Source: JAHEJX01 sp041605955 (lineage in GTDB: Bacteria > Actinomycetota > Acidimicrobiia > Spongiisociales > UBA5794). Taken from it: DNA of 61,074 bases. The translations under genes were made by a program, and so were the position numbers. The DNA is taken from contig JBFIXI010000014.1 of assembly GCA_041605955.1 (NCBI GenBank), positions 1-61,074 of the forward strand, in the 5' to 3' direction. Positions 51,955 through 60,823 of this stretch are shown here, piece after piece; the stretch's first letter is position 1; each line of letters starts with the position of its first letter. The notes below the pieces were generated by a model. That model was given only the letters and a program-made list of their open reading frames with translations, searched no databases and was not told where the DNA came from.

Positions 51955-53307
51955 TCACTCCGTTAAGGCGCGAATTCTGGCGATCTGAGCAGCCACCGAT
52001 TCGTGCGAACCGCCCCCGGCGCTGGCCCGTTTGCGGACGGATCGGGCAGGATCGACGAGCTCCAGATCGACTGCTTCGAAGCGGCGGTCGACGCCGCGTA
52101 GCGACTCCAGATCGGCATCGCCCAGCTCCTTGCCGGACGCCATCAGCTCGCTCACCAGCCGGCCCACTGCATGGTGGGCCTCGCGAAACGGCACCCCGCG
52201 GGCGGTGAGAGCCTCAGCGAGGTCGAGCGCCCCCACCCATGACGAGGGGTGCGGGGGCGCAAACGATGTGCCCGCCAGCATCGCCTGCAAGGCTTGGAGG
52301 GTTGCCCCGAGCGTATCGTCGGCGTGGAAGACGATCCGCTTGTCCTCCTGCAAGTCGCGGTTGTACGCCATCGGCAGGCCCTTTTGTAGAGCCAGGATGG
52401 CGGCCACGTCCCCTATCACCGTCGCCGCCCTGCCTCGGGCCAACTCCGCCATATCCGGATTCTTCTTGTGGGGCATCGCCGACGAGCCGGTGGTGTGGCG
52501 ATCCTGATAGGTAGCCCAGCCAAACTCAGCCGTCGCCCACAGCAGCAGATCTTCGGCCATGCGGGACAACGTCACCATTGACTGCGCAGCGGCAAACACG
52601 AACTCGGCTGCAGTGTCGCGGGAGGCGACCGCGTCGATGGAGTTGTCGAACACGGCGGCAAAGCCGAGCGCGGCGGCGGTGACCGCAGGATCAATGGTCA
52701 GCGAGGTGCCACCGCCGGCACCCGCTCCCAGCGGCGACTCGTCGAGGCGGTCCAGCAGATCGACGAAGCGAGCCCGGTCCCGCAGCAGCATCCAGCCGTA
52801 AGCCAGCAAGTGGTGGGCCAGCGGTATCGCCTGACCCTGCTGGAGATGGGTATAGCTGGCCACGATCGTCTCGCCGGCCTGTTCGGCAGCATCGGCCAAG
52901 GTCACGGCGAACGACTCGAGCTGAGCGATGCGATCTGCCGCCACCCGCCGCATGTAGAGCCGCAGGTCGAGCGCCACCTGATCATTGCGGGAGCGCCCCG
53001 TGTGTAGCTTGCCGGCGACCGGACCGATCAGCTCAGCGAGGCGACGCTCCACCGCCGAGTGCACGTCTTCGTCGGAGTCGAGGAATTCGAACTGGTCGGC
53101 GCGAGCCTCGCCGAGGACGGCTTCGAGCCCTCGCCGCAGCTCGACCCCCTCGTCCCGATCGACGATTCCGACGTGTTCGAGCATCGCCACGTGGGCCAGC
53201 GACCCGGCCAGGTCGTCGAGCAGCAGCCGCCGGTCCGTGGTGTCGACGGTGTAGCTCCACAGCACGTCATCTGGAGCCTCGGAGAAGCGGCTTCCCCACA
53301 GCGACAC
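51955..53307 (-). CDS. argH: Argininosuccinate lyase
   Basis: 450 residues. Splits argininosuccinate into arginine and fumarate, the last arginine step. Key blocks are DEDVHSAVERRL, TGRSRNDQVALDLRLYMR, YTHLQQGQAIPLAHHLL (catalytic-base helix) and the mobile loop GSSAMPHKKNPD. Starts at GTG 53307, two bases after the argG stop. Last gene of the arginine cluster. Confidence 0.96.
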   Translation of the reverse strand: MSLWGSRFSEAPDDVLWSYTVDTTDRRLLLDDLAGSLAHVAMLEHVGIVDRDEGVELRRGLEAVLGEARADQFEFLDSDEDVHSAVERRLAELIGPVAGKLHTGRSRNDQVALDLRLYMRRVAADRIAQLESFAVTLADAAEQAGETIVASYTHLQQGQAIPLAHHLLAYGWMLLRDRARFVDLLDRLDESPLGAGAGGGTSLTIDPAVTAAALGFAAVFDNSIDAVASRDTAAEFVFAAAQSMVTLSRMAEDLLLWATAEFGWATYQDRHTTGSSAMPHKKNPDMAELARGRAATVIGDVAAILALQKGLPMAYNRDLQEDKRIVFHADDTLGATLQALQAMLAGTSFAPPHPSSWVGALDLAEALTARGVPFREAHHAVGRLVSELMASGKELGDADLESLRGVDRRFEAVDLELVDPARSVRKRASAGGGSHESVAAQIARIRALTE

Positions 53308-53309
53308 GG

Positions 53310-54521
53310 CTACTCGCCCTCGCCGAGCCGCTTCTCGGCGAACGTGCGCAGGCGCAGCGACTGCAAGCGGATGAACCCGGTAGCGTCGCCCTGGTCGTAA
53401 ACGTCGTCCTCCTCGAACGTGACTGTGGCCTCGTCGTAGAGGGAGTCATCCGATCTGCGGCCATCTACGATCACATTTCCTTTGTACAGGGTGAGCCTGG
53501 CTTCGCCGTTGACCCGCTGCTGGATGTCGTCCATGAAGGCCTGCAAAGCCTCTCGCTCCGGGGCGTACCAAAAACCGTTGTAGACCATCTCGGCGTAGCG
53601 CGGCGACAGCTCGTCGCGCAGGTGCATCACCTCGCGGTCGAGCGTGATCGATTCCACCGCCCGATGAGCGTGATGCAGGATTGTGCCGCCCGGGGTCTCG
53701 TAGACGCCCCGGCTCTTCATGCCTACGAAGCGGTTCTCGACGATGTCGATCCGCCCCACGCCGGCGGCTCCCCCCAGCTCGTTGAGTCGCATCAGAAGCG
53801 GAGCGGGTTCGAGCCGCGTGCCGTTGACGCTGACGGGTGTCCCTGCTTCGAATCCCACGGTGACCGTCTCCATGATGTCGGGCGCCTCCCACGGATCGAC
53901 CGTCATCCGGAACATGCCCTTGGGCGGCGGCTCCCATGGATCCTCCAACACGCCCCCCTCGTATGAGATGTGGAGCAGGTTGGCGTCGGTCGAGTAGGGC
54001 TTGTCGGGCGTGACCGGAACCGGAATGCCGTGCTCTTCGGCGTAGCGCACGCAGTCGGCGCGGCCCCGCAGGTCCCACTCCCGCCACGGAGCGATGACCT
54101 TGATGTCGGGCTTGAGGGCGAACGCCGTCAACTCGAAACGCACCTGATCGTTGCCCTTCCCGGTCGCGCCGTGGGCGATGGCGTCGGCCTCGAAGCGCTC
54201 GGCGGCATCCACCAGGCCCTTCCCGATGACGGGCCGGGCCAGCGAGGTGCCCAGCAGGTAGTAGCCCTCGTACACCGCATTGGCCCGCAGCGCCGGAAAC
54301 ACGAAATCGGCGACGAACTCGTCGCGCAGATCCTCGGCGACCGCCTCCACGGCTCCGGTGGCCATCGCCTTGTCCACGGCTTCAGCCACCTCGTCGCCTT
54401 GGCCGACGTCGGCGGTGTACGCGATGACTTCGGCGCCGTACTCCTCCTTGATCCATTTCAAGATGACCGAGGTATCGAGCCCGCCGCTGTAGGCGAGTAC
54501 GACCCGTTTGATATCGCGCAT
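53310..54521 (-). CDS. argG: Argininosuccinate synthase
   Basis: 403 residues. Joins citrulline and aspartate with ATP. The N-terminal PP-loop is LAYSGGLDTSVILKW (about 9-23), followed by AIAHGATGKGNDQVRFE, the aspartate/citrulline region near 110-130. Ends two bases before argH and starts two bases after the argR stop, so the three are tightly linked. Confidence 0.97.
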   Translation of the reverse strand: MRDIKRVVLAYSGGLDTSVILKWIKEEYGAEVIAYTADVGQGDEVAEAVDKAMATGAVEAVAEDLRDEFVADFVFPALRANAVYEGYYLLGTSLARPVIGKGLVDAAERFEADAIAHGATGKGNDQVRFELTAFALKPDIKVIAPWREWDLRGRADCVRYAEEHGIPVPVTPDKPYSTDANLLHISYEGGVLEDPWEPPPKGMFRMTVDPWEAPDIMETVTVGFEAGTPVSVNGTRLEPAPLLMRLNELGGAAGVGRIDIVENRFVGMKSRGVYETPGGTILHHAHRAVESITLDREVMHLRDELSPRYAEMVYNGFWYAPEREALQAFMDDIQQRVNGEARLTLYKGNVIVDGRRSDDSLYDEATVTFEEDDVYDQGDATGFIRLQSLRLRTFAEKRLGEGE

Positions 54522-54523
54522 AT

Positions 54524-55000
54524 TCAGCCGGCTCCTATCGACTCGAGCAACTCGGCGACCGCGGCGCCGGCAATCCCCTCGGCGGCGACGATCATGATCG
54601 TGTCGTCGCCCGCCACCGTACCGAGCACCTCGTCGAAACCTGCACCGTCCAGAGCACTGGCCAACAGGTGGGCCGCCCCGGGTGCGGTGTGGATGACCAC
54701 GAGGTTGCCGGACGCCGCAATGGACTGGGCGAACTGGTTGAGGGCGTGCGCGAGCGAATCCACCCCTTGTTTGAAAGCGAAGCGGTCGTCCAGAATCTCG
54801 TAGTGGACGCCGCTCTCGTCGGACTTGACGCGCACAGCGCCCAGCGCATCGAGATCGCGGGAAACGGTGGCCTGGGTCACCGTGAAGCCGGCTTCGCCCA
54901 GCGCTTCGGCCAGCTGTTTCTGGCTGGTAACTGCCCCATCGGATAGCAGTTGACGCACCAGGCGGCGGCGAGCGTGGCGAGTGGCGGGGTTGGGGCTCAT
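54524..55000 (-). CDS. argR: Arginine repressor
   Basis: 158 residues. N-terminal winged helix with TSQKQLAEALGEAGFTVTQATVSRDLDALGAVRV (SRDL is the family's DNA-contact helix), then a C-terminal hexamerisation and arginine-binding domain with HTAPGAAHLLASALD and GTVAGDDTIMIVA. ATG at 55000 behind GGAG. Located inside the operon it is expected to control; a matching operator is at the argC promoter. Confidence 0.96.
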   Translation of the reverse strand: MSPNPATRHARRRLVRQLLSDGAVTSQKQLAEALGEAGFTVTQATVSRDLDALGAVRVKSDESGVHYEILDDRFAFKQGVDSLAHALNQFAQSIAASGNLVVIHTAPGAAHLLASALDGAGFDEVLGTVAGDDTIMIVAAEGIAGAAVAELLESIGAG

Positions 55001-55010
55001 GTCTGCTCCA

Positions 55011-55916
55011 TCAGGGCACCTGGGTCGCGGTGATCATCGTGCCAATGCCCTCTGGGGTGAAGATCTCGAGCAAGACCGCATGCTGCACCCGCCCATCGAG
55101 GATGTGCACGCGCTCCACGCCCCCGGCGATGGCGTCGATGGCGCTGCGCAGCTTGGGCAGCATCCCCGCCGATACCCCGCCGCTCGCCAACATCTCCTGG
55201 AGCTCGGGCACGATGGCTCGCGACAGGAGCGAGTCTTCGTCGCCGAGATCGCGATAGAGCCCCTCGACGTCGGTGAGGAACACCAGTTTGCGGGCACCGA
55301 GCGCAGTCGCCAGCGCCCCGGCGGTGGTGTCCGCGTTGAGGTTGTAGGCGTGCCCGTCCACTCCTCGGGCCAGCGGCGCCACCACGGGGACATAGCCCTC
55401 CGCCTGCAGGCTGTGGATCAAGCCCGGATTGATCTCGGTGACCTCGCCCACGAAACCCAACCGGGCGTCTTTCGACTTGGCTACGAACAGATTGCCGTCG
55501 AGGCCGTTGATGCCCGCCGCCACTGCCCCGTGCGAGTTCATCAGTCGCACGATGTCGGGATTGATCTCCCCGGCCAAGGTGGCTTGGACCACGCGAATCG
55601 TCTCGGCGTCGGTCACCCGTAGCCCGTCGACCCATTGCGGCTCGATGCCGCGCTGGCCCATCGCCGCCGAGATATGGGGGCCGCCGCCGTGAACGATGAT
55701 CGGCTTGATGCCGACGTAATGCAGCATCGCTACGTCGTCGGCAAAGGTCGCCCGGAGGTCTTCGTCGACCATTGCCGAGCCGCCGTACTTGATCACGACC
55801 GTGGCGCCGCGGAAGCGCTTGATGAATGGCAGGGCCTCGCTGAAGATGGCCGCCTTGCCCATCGTCTTGGCGATGCGACTCTTCGCCGGATCAGGTGTCG
55901 AGTGTCCGGTGGACAT
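55011..55916 (-). CDS. argB: Acetylglutamate kinase
   Basis: 301 residues. Phosphorylates N-acetylglutamate. VVIKYGGSAM (about 40-49) is the ATP/phosphate loop, IIVHGGGPHISAAM the second glycine loop, and NLNADTTAGALATALGARKLVFLTDVEGL the ATP site. Nine bases separate it from argR where most actinobacterial clusters would have argD and argF. Confidence 0.96.
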   Translation of the reverse strand: MSTGHSTPDPAKSRIAKTMGKAAIFSEALPFIKRFRGATVVIKYGGSAMVDEDLRATFADDVAMLHYVGIKPIIVHGGGPHISAAMGQRGIEPQWVDGLRVTDAETIRVVQATLAGEINPDIVRLMNSHGAVAAGINGLDGNLFVAKSKDARLGFVGEVTEINPGLIHSLQAEGYVPVVAPLARGVDGHAYNLNADTTAGALATALGARKLVFLTDVEGLYRDLGDEDSLLSRAIVPELQEMLASGGVSAGMLPKLRSAIDAIAGGVERVHILDGRVQHAVLLEIFTPEGIGTMITATQVP

Positions 55917-55941
55917 CAGCCGCGCCCCGCCGCCGGTTCCA

Positions 55942-57108
55942 TCATGAGCGCTCCCCGTTGAACCGGACGTATTCAGGCGTCAAGTCGGTCGTCAGGATCC
56001 TGGCCACGCCGGGACCTGAACCCACCCGCACATCGACCCTGAAGTCACCGCTGGCCATACGGGCGGCCAGCGCGTCCTCGTCGCAGCTCACCGCTACCCC
56101 GCCCCGGGCCACCGGGACTCCCTCGAAGGCAATGTCCACCTGGTCGACGACGTCGGCCGGCGCCACGGTGCCCAGGGCGCCCACGATGCGTCCCCAGTTC
56201 GGATCCCCTCCGTAGAACGCCGCTCTCACCAGCGCCGAATCGGCTATCGCCCGGCCCAGGTGACGGGCGGACGCGTCGTCGGCCGCTCCGGTCAGATTGA
56301 TGACGACTACCCGGCTGGCGCCTTCAGCATCGGCAGCCAACTGCTGGGCCAGATCGCGACACACCGTCTCGAGGGCCGCGGCGAACTCGGTGACGGTCGG
56401 CTCCACGTCCGAGGCGCCCGAGGCGAGCGCGATCACGGTGTCGTTGGTCGAGGAGCATCCGTCGACGTTCAGCTCGTGGAACGAGCGATCCACTGCGGCT
56501 TGTAGCGCCCCATCCAGCACGTCTGGAGCCACTCGTGCGTCGGTGGTGAGCACCGCCAGCATGGTCGCCATGTCGGGCCGAATCATTCCGGCACCCTTGG
56601 CGATCGCACCGATCGACCATCCCGCCGGCGACGCCAAGCCCGCCTGCTTGGGCACACTGTCGGTGGTCATGATGGCTCGGGCCGCCCGCTCGCTGGCGTC
56701 GGTGCCCGATGCCAGGCCGCCGCATGCACTGCGGATGCCGGCCAACACCCGATCCCGCGGCAACTGGGTTCCAATCGTGCCCGTCGAGCACACCAGGATC
56801 TCGGTGACGTCACACCCGATCGCGGTCGCCGCTTCGGCCGCCATCGCCGCGGCCGTCTCGTCTCCGGCCGCTCCGGTCGCTGCGTTGGCACCACCCGAGT
56901 TGAGCACGACGGCACGCACTGCGCGTGATACCGCCAGATGCTTGCGGCTCAGCCGAACCGGAGCCGCCGCCGCCGAGTTCGTCGTGAACACGGCGGCGCC
57001 GACCGTGCCCGCCTGAGCCACCACCATCGCCAGGTCGAGCGCGTCATCGGCTTTGACTCCGGCGGCGACGCCGGCGACGGCGAACCCGGCGGGAACGGCA
57101 ACGCTCAC
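55942..57108 (-). CDS. argJ: Bifunctional ornithine acetyltransferase/N-acetylglutamate synthase
   Basis: 388 residues. Recycles the acetyl group from acetylornithine to glutamate. The self-cleavage site is KGAGMIRPDMATMLAV, where the Thr becomes the N-terminal nucleophile of the beta chain; CSTGTIGTQLPRD and DGCSSTNDTVIALASG are further landmarks. GTG start at 57108 overlaps the argC stop (GTGA). With argJ present, a separate argE is not needed. Confidence 0.96.
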   Translation of the reverse strand: MSVAVPAGFAVAGVAAGVKADDALDLAMVVAQAGTVGAAVFTTNSAAAAPVRLSRKHLAVSRAVRAVVLNSGGANAATGAAGDETAAAMAAEAATAIGCDVTEILVCSTGTIGTQLPRDRVLAGIRSACGGLASGTDASERAARAIMTTDSVPKQAGLASPAGWSIGAIAKGAGMIRPDMATMLAVLTTDARVAPDVLDGALQAAVDRSFHELNVDGCSSTNDTVIALASGASDVEPTVTEFAAALETVCRDLAQQLAADAEGASRVVVINLTGAADDASARHLGRAIADSALVRAAFYGGDPNWGRIVGALGTVAPADVVDQVDIAFEGVPVARGGVAVSCDEDALAARMASGDFRVDVRVGSGPGVARILTTDLTPEYVRFNGERS

Positions 57109-58163
57109 GGCATCCACCCGGCTATGGGAAGTCCGGTGGTCTCGGGGAAGCCGAGCATCAGGTTGGCGCACTGCATCGCCTGCCCGGCGGCTCCCTTCAG
57201 CAGGTTGTCGAGCGCCGCAATGACGATCGCCCGGCCGGCGTGGCCGTCGACGTGGGCCGAGATCAGACATCGGTTGGAGCCGACTACCCAGCGTGTCAGC
57301 GGCGGCGCGTCGACTACGTCGACGAAGGGCTCGTCGGCATAGGCCTTGGCGAGAGCGTCCACGAGCTCGTCCGCTGAAGCCGTAGTGGTGAGCGGGGCCG
57401 AGCAGGTCGACAACAGGCCGCGTTGCATGGGTACGAGGTGGGGGGTGAACGACACCCGTACCGTGGAGGCGTCTGCCCCGGTGGCCGCCGCGATGGCCTG
57501 TTCCATCTCGGGACGGTGGCGATGGGTGGCGACGGCGTAAGCCTTGACGCCTTCGTCGATCGCTCCGTAGCTGAGGTGGCTGTGTGCGGAACGTCCGGCG
57601 CCAGATGCTCCCGACATCGAATCGACCACGAGCGACTCCGGGTCGATGAGCCCTCCGGCGATCGCAGGGATCAACGCCAGCACTGCCGAGGTCGGGTAGC
57701 AGCCGGGCACCGCCACCCGGTCGGCTCCGCCGAGCGCGGCGCGGTTGATCTCCGGCAACCCGTAGGGCCACCGTCCGAGCTCCTCCGGGAACGGATGGGG
57801 GCCCCCGTAGGCCGCGGCGTATGTGGACTCATCACGAAGGCGGAAGTCAGCGCCGAGGTCGACAACCTTGGCTCCCCCGGCTAGCAAGGCCATGGCCGGC
57901 TCCGCAGAAGCGCCATGCGGCAGTGCCAGAAACGCCAGCTCGACGTCGGCCTCCAAGGCGTCCTCCAGCGATGTCAGCAATCGGTCGCCGTCGGGGAGCT
58001 GAGGATGAATCTCGCGCAGCGCACGTCCGGCCGAGGTGTGTCCGGCTAGCACGTCGAGGGTCATGAAAGGGTGGCCGTCGACGAGCCGCACCAGCTCACC
58101 GCCGGCGTAGCCCGAGGCTCCGATCACAGCTACCGATGTTTGCTGGCTCAACGTGAACGCCAC
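57105..58163 (-). CDS. argC: N-acetyl-gamma-glutamyl-phosphate reductase
   Basis: 352 residues from GTG 58163 (a TTG at 58151 is an alternative; no clear ribosome binding site for either). NADP loop VAVIGASGYAGGELVRLV is near 12-29, the catalytic Cys is in VAVPGCYPTSAVLAL, and the histidine region is VATHRHRPEMEQ. First gene of argCJB-argR-argGH, with its promoter and ArgR-type box about 135-160 bp upstream. Confidence 0.95.
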   Translation of the reverse strand: MAFTLSQQTSVAVIGASGYAGGELVRLVDGHPFMTLDVLAGHTSAGRALREIHPQLPDGDRLLTSLEDALEADVELAFLALPHGASAEPAMALLAGGAKVVDLGADFRLRDESTYAAAYGGPHPFPEELGRWPYGLPEINRAALGGADRVAVPGCYPTSAVLALIPAIAGGLIDPESLVVDSMSGASGAGRSAHSHLSYGAIDEGVKAYAVATHRHRPEMEQAIAAATGADASTVRVSFTPHLVPMQRGLLSTCSAPLTTTASADELVDALAKAYADEPFVDVVDAPPLTRWVVGSNRCLISAHVDGHAGRAIVIAALDNLLKGAAGQAMQCANLMLGFPETTGLPIAGWMP

Positions 58164-58296
58164 CGTAAGGTCGACTCCGATTAGTGGACATGGCGACGCG
58201 CCGATCGCCGCCATCTTCCAAAGCTGCCACGACTGTGTGGAGCTCCGGCTGTGTACGGCTCCGGCTGTGTAGGGCGCCGGCGCCAGCCGCTGCCGC

Positions 58297-58325
58297 AGCA
58301 TACGCATGTCTGCATATTTATGCAA
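58297..58325 (-). promoter_or_regulatory. Probable arg operon promoter with ArgR box
   Basis: On the minus strand TTGCAT (58325-58320) and TATGCT (58302-58297) are spaced by exactly 17 bases, acceptable -35 and -10 boxes. The 14-bp perfect palindrome TGCATATTTATGCA (58311-58324) covers the -35 and part of the spacer and matches the TGCAT-n-ATGCA form of arginine boxes. A weaker GCATACGCATG element adjoins it. Between promoter and argC a 16-bp direct repeat (gctccggctgtgta-, 58242-58273) lies in the leader. Confidence 0.6.
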
Positions 58326-58395
58326 GCAGTAGGGAGGGAGCTGCCCGACTCACGTCGAGTTCTGCGCGCCGGCGGTGACATTAGTCTCCCGCTCG

Positions 58396-58929
58396 ATGAC
58401 CCGATTGCGGAATGTTTCCTTCCTAGCACTCCTGCTTGTAGCGGCTGCGTGCGGCGGCGGAGAAGACGCCGCGTCCACCACTACATCGACTGCACCAGCA
58501 ACGACGGCCACAACCTCTGTCGACACGACCAGCGTCACTACGACGACGGGCCAGGCAACCACGACTCAGCCACCTGCCACCTCCACCAGCCTGGGGACAA
58601 CCACGACAACTCCGGCAACCTCAACGACGCTCACTCCCGAACCGATCACTACCACCACCGTTGCGCCGGGAACCATCGCTATCGAGGTCACGGTGGCGAG
58701 TGGCGAGGTGAAAGGCCCCGGCAGAGTGCGAGTTCCCCTCGGGGAGATGGTCGTGCTGACAGTCACCGCCGATGTCGCCGACGAGGTCCACTTGCACGGC
58801 TACGACCACTTTGCCGACGTCGCTCCGGGCCAACCCGCCGTGCTTCGCTTCGAAGCCTCCATCCCGGGGGTGTTCGAGGCTGAGCTCGAGGGCTCCCGCC
58901 TCGAGCTGGTTCTGATCGAAGTCGCTTGA
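58396..58929 (+). CDS. Lipoprotein with cupredoxin-like domain
   Basis: About 177 residues from ATG 58396 (a GTG at 58375 adds seven). Lipobox VAAAC, then a very Thr-rich linker of about 65 residues, then a beta domain (about 95-177) with PLGEMVVLTVTADVADEVHLHGYDHFADVAPGQ, which follows the cupredoxin strand and HLHGYD turn seen in proteins that bind copper or its relatives; the full copper ligand set is not confirmed. Stop overlaps the next start (TGATG), so it is coupled with the membrane protein. Confidence 0.75.
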   Translation: MTRLRNVSFLALLLVAAACGGGEDAASTTTSTAPATTATTSVDTTSVTTTTGQATTTQPPATSTSLGTTTTTPATSTTLTPEPITTTTVAPGTIAIEVTVASGEVKGPGRVRVPLGEMVVLTVTADVADEVHLHGYDHFADVAPGQPAVLRFEASIPGVFEAELEGSRLELVLIEVA

Positions 58930-60215
58930 TGACCTGGCTGGCCCACGTCGGCGGCCGCACCGACCTGCCGGTGCCGCTCAGCTACTTCATCGTGGGCGCC
59001 GGCCTGGCCGTGGTGATCTCGTTCGTCGTGCTGAGCTGGAGCTGGCCGCAACCACGCCTCCAGGGCGAATATCGGAGAGTCACCTTCGGGTTGCGCGGGC
59101 CGGGCCGGATCACGGCCGTGCTCCGCTTGCTGGCGGCGGTGGGGTTGGTGCTGGTGATCGCCAACGGCGTAGCCGACGGTGCCGCCACGACCAGGGCCAT
59201 CGCTCCCGTACTGGTGTGGGTGTTCTTCTGGCTCGTCGTGCCTTTCGGCTGCGTGATCGTGGGCGGCTTGTGGCGCACGATGAGCCCCTACCGGCAGATA
59301 GTCGAGTCCATCTGGGTCAACGCCGAGGAGAAGCCCGATTGGCTGAAGCGGATCGGGGTGTGGCCGTCGGTCATCGTTTTCGGGGCATTTGTGTGGTTCG
59401 AGCTGGTCTATCCCGCCAACACGTCGCCGCGGAGCCTGGCGATCGCCGCCCTGGTCTACGGCCTATACCTGTTCGTGATCTCCGGCCTCATCGGCCCACA
59501 GACCGCGCTGGCGACGGGCGCCGGCTTCGAGACTTACACCGGAATCATCTCGCGTATGGCCCCAATCGAGCTGCGCGGCGCGGAGCGCCCCGAGCGACGG
59601 CGCTTCCTGGCGGCTCTTCCGAGCCTCCCCATTCACCGGGGAACAACGGCGTTCATCATCTTGATGATTGGCTCAGTCACCTATGACGGGATGTCGGGAG
59701 CCTCGTGGTGGTCGGATCTGGTCGGCGACCTGCGCCGCGAGATGTGGTTCGAGACGCTGGCTTTGGTGCTCACCACGCTCGTCATCGGCGGCCTCTATTA
59801 CGTCGCCTGTCACTCCGCCCGACGTCTCGCCGGATCGGCCGGCAGTGTCGTCGGCATCGCCAACAGCTTCGCCCACACCTTGGTGCCCATCGCGTTCGCC
59901 TACGCGTTCGCCCACTACTTCAGCTTCATCGTGTTCGAAGGCCAGGAACTGGTGCACAACGCCTCCGACCCGTTCGGCCGAGGCTGGGATCTGTTCGGCA
60001 CGGCCGACTGGCGCATCGTCTTCACCAGCAAGGTGTGGCTCGTGTGGTATGTCCAGGTAGCGGTGATCGTGCTCGGCCACATCGGCGGCGTGGCGCTGGC
60101 TCACGACCGAGCGTTGGCTGAGTTCGGAAGTGAAGTTGCCGTACGCACCCAGTATGCGATGCTGGCGCTCATGGTGGCATTGACCAGCCTCGGCCTCTTC
60201 ATCCTGGCGGGGTGA
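58929..60215 (+). CDS. Polytopic membrane protein, actinobacterial family of unknown role
   Basis: 428 residues, about ten to eleven membrane helices. It begins MTWLAHVGGRTDLPVPL, which I recall as a conserved start of an actinobacterial family sometimes labelled 'fenitrothion hydrolase'; that label should not be taken as function. Conserved-looking features are the GLWRTMSPYRQI loop, several helix histidines (CHSARRL; ANSFAHTLVPIAFAYAFAHYFSF; VLGHIGGVALAHDRAL) that could bind metal or haem. Placed between a cupredoxin-like lipoprotein and a small membrane protein, suggesting one membrane complex, perhaps for copper or redox work. Confidence 0.75.
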   Translation: MTWLAHVGGRTDLPVPLSYFIVGAGLAVVISFVVLSWSWPQPRLQGEYRRVTFGLRGPGRITAVLRLLAAVGLVLVIANGVADGAATTRAIAPVLVWVFFWLVVPFGCVIVGGLWRTMSPYRQIVESIWVNAEEKPDWLKRIGVWPSVIVFGAFVWFELVYPANTSPRSLAIAALVYGLYLFVISGLIGPQTALATGAGFETYTGIISRMAPIELRGAERPERRRFLAALPSLPIHRGTTAFIILMIGSVTYDGMSGASWWSDLVGDLRREMWFETLALVLTTLVIGGLYYVACHSARRLAGSAGSVVGIANSFAHTLVPIAFAYAFAHYFSFIVFEGQELVHNASDPFGRGWDLFGTADWRIVFTSKVWLVWYVQVAVIVLGHIGGVALAHDRALAEFGSEVAVRTQYAMLALMVALTSLGLFILAG

Positions 60216-60216
60216 C

Positions 60217-60411
60217 ATGGATTGGTTCCTCGCCCACCAAGGCGGATGGGACGAGGCGCTCATGTTCATCGTTCCGATCGTGATCGCGCTTGCGGCCGTG
60301 AAGCTCGCCGAGATCCGTGGCGCCGAGAAGGGCGCGGAGCCGGAAGACTCGGAGCCGACTACCTCGCAAGACCCGGGCCCGAGCGGGAGGTCCGGTAGAA
60401 GACGTACGTAG
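60217..60411 (+). CDS. Small single-helix membrane protein
   Basis: 64 residues, ATG one base after the previous stop. MDWFLAHQGGWDEALMF leads into one helix (about 13-32) and a charged, Ser/Pro-rich tail ending in arginines. Third gene of the cupredoxin unit. Its last 53 bp overlap the convergent gene at 60359. Confidence 0.6.
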   Translation: MDWFLAHQGGWDEALMFIVPIVIALAAVKLAEIRGAEKGAEPEDSEPTTSQDPGPSGRSGRRRT

Positions 60412-60709
60412 CGGCCCCGCCAAGACCGAGGCCGGTGAGCGCCGCCGCCGTATCGTTCGACAAGACGCCGGAACTCAGGATCACGAAGAACTCCATCATC
60501 AGCAACGCCGCCAACACGGTGAAGACGGCGCGTACCAACTCGGTAGACCTGCGGACCGCCAGCCATTGGAGCGGCACCAGGACCGGCGCCAGCACTATCT
60601 GTCCGCCGAACGACAGCAGAGCCACAACGGAAGCCGCCCCGAGCGCCACCAAGGCGACCCCCACGAACGGAGCCGTCAGTGGCTGCCGGTCGGTCGGTGG
60701 GGCTGTCAT
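60359..60709 (-). CDS. Small membrane protein of unknown function
   Basis: 116 residues with three to four hydrophobic segments (about 13-33, 36-52, 61-81, 88-104) and a basic C-terminus. Convergent with, and overlapping, the preceding small membrane protein gene. Family not recognised. Confidence 0.55.
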   Translation of the reverse strand: MTAPPTDRQPLTAPFVGVALVALGAASVVALLSFGGQIVLAPVLVPLQWLAVRRSTELVRAVFTVLAALLMMEFFVILSSGVLSNDTAAALTGLGLGGAATYVFYRTSRSGPGLAR

Positions 60710-60823
60710 GGCACAACTTTATGACTCCCGGTTCACCGTGAGAAGAGAGTTTCGACCCGGCGCGTAGCCCCCGAGTCAACTCGGTCGTCAGTCCCCAGGG
60801 ACAGGAAAAGCGGAGTGTTGAGA

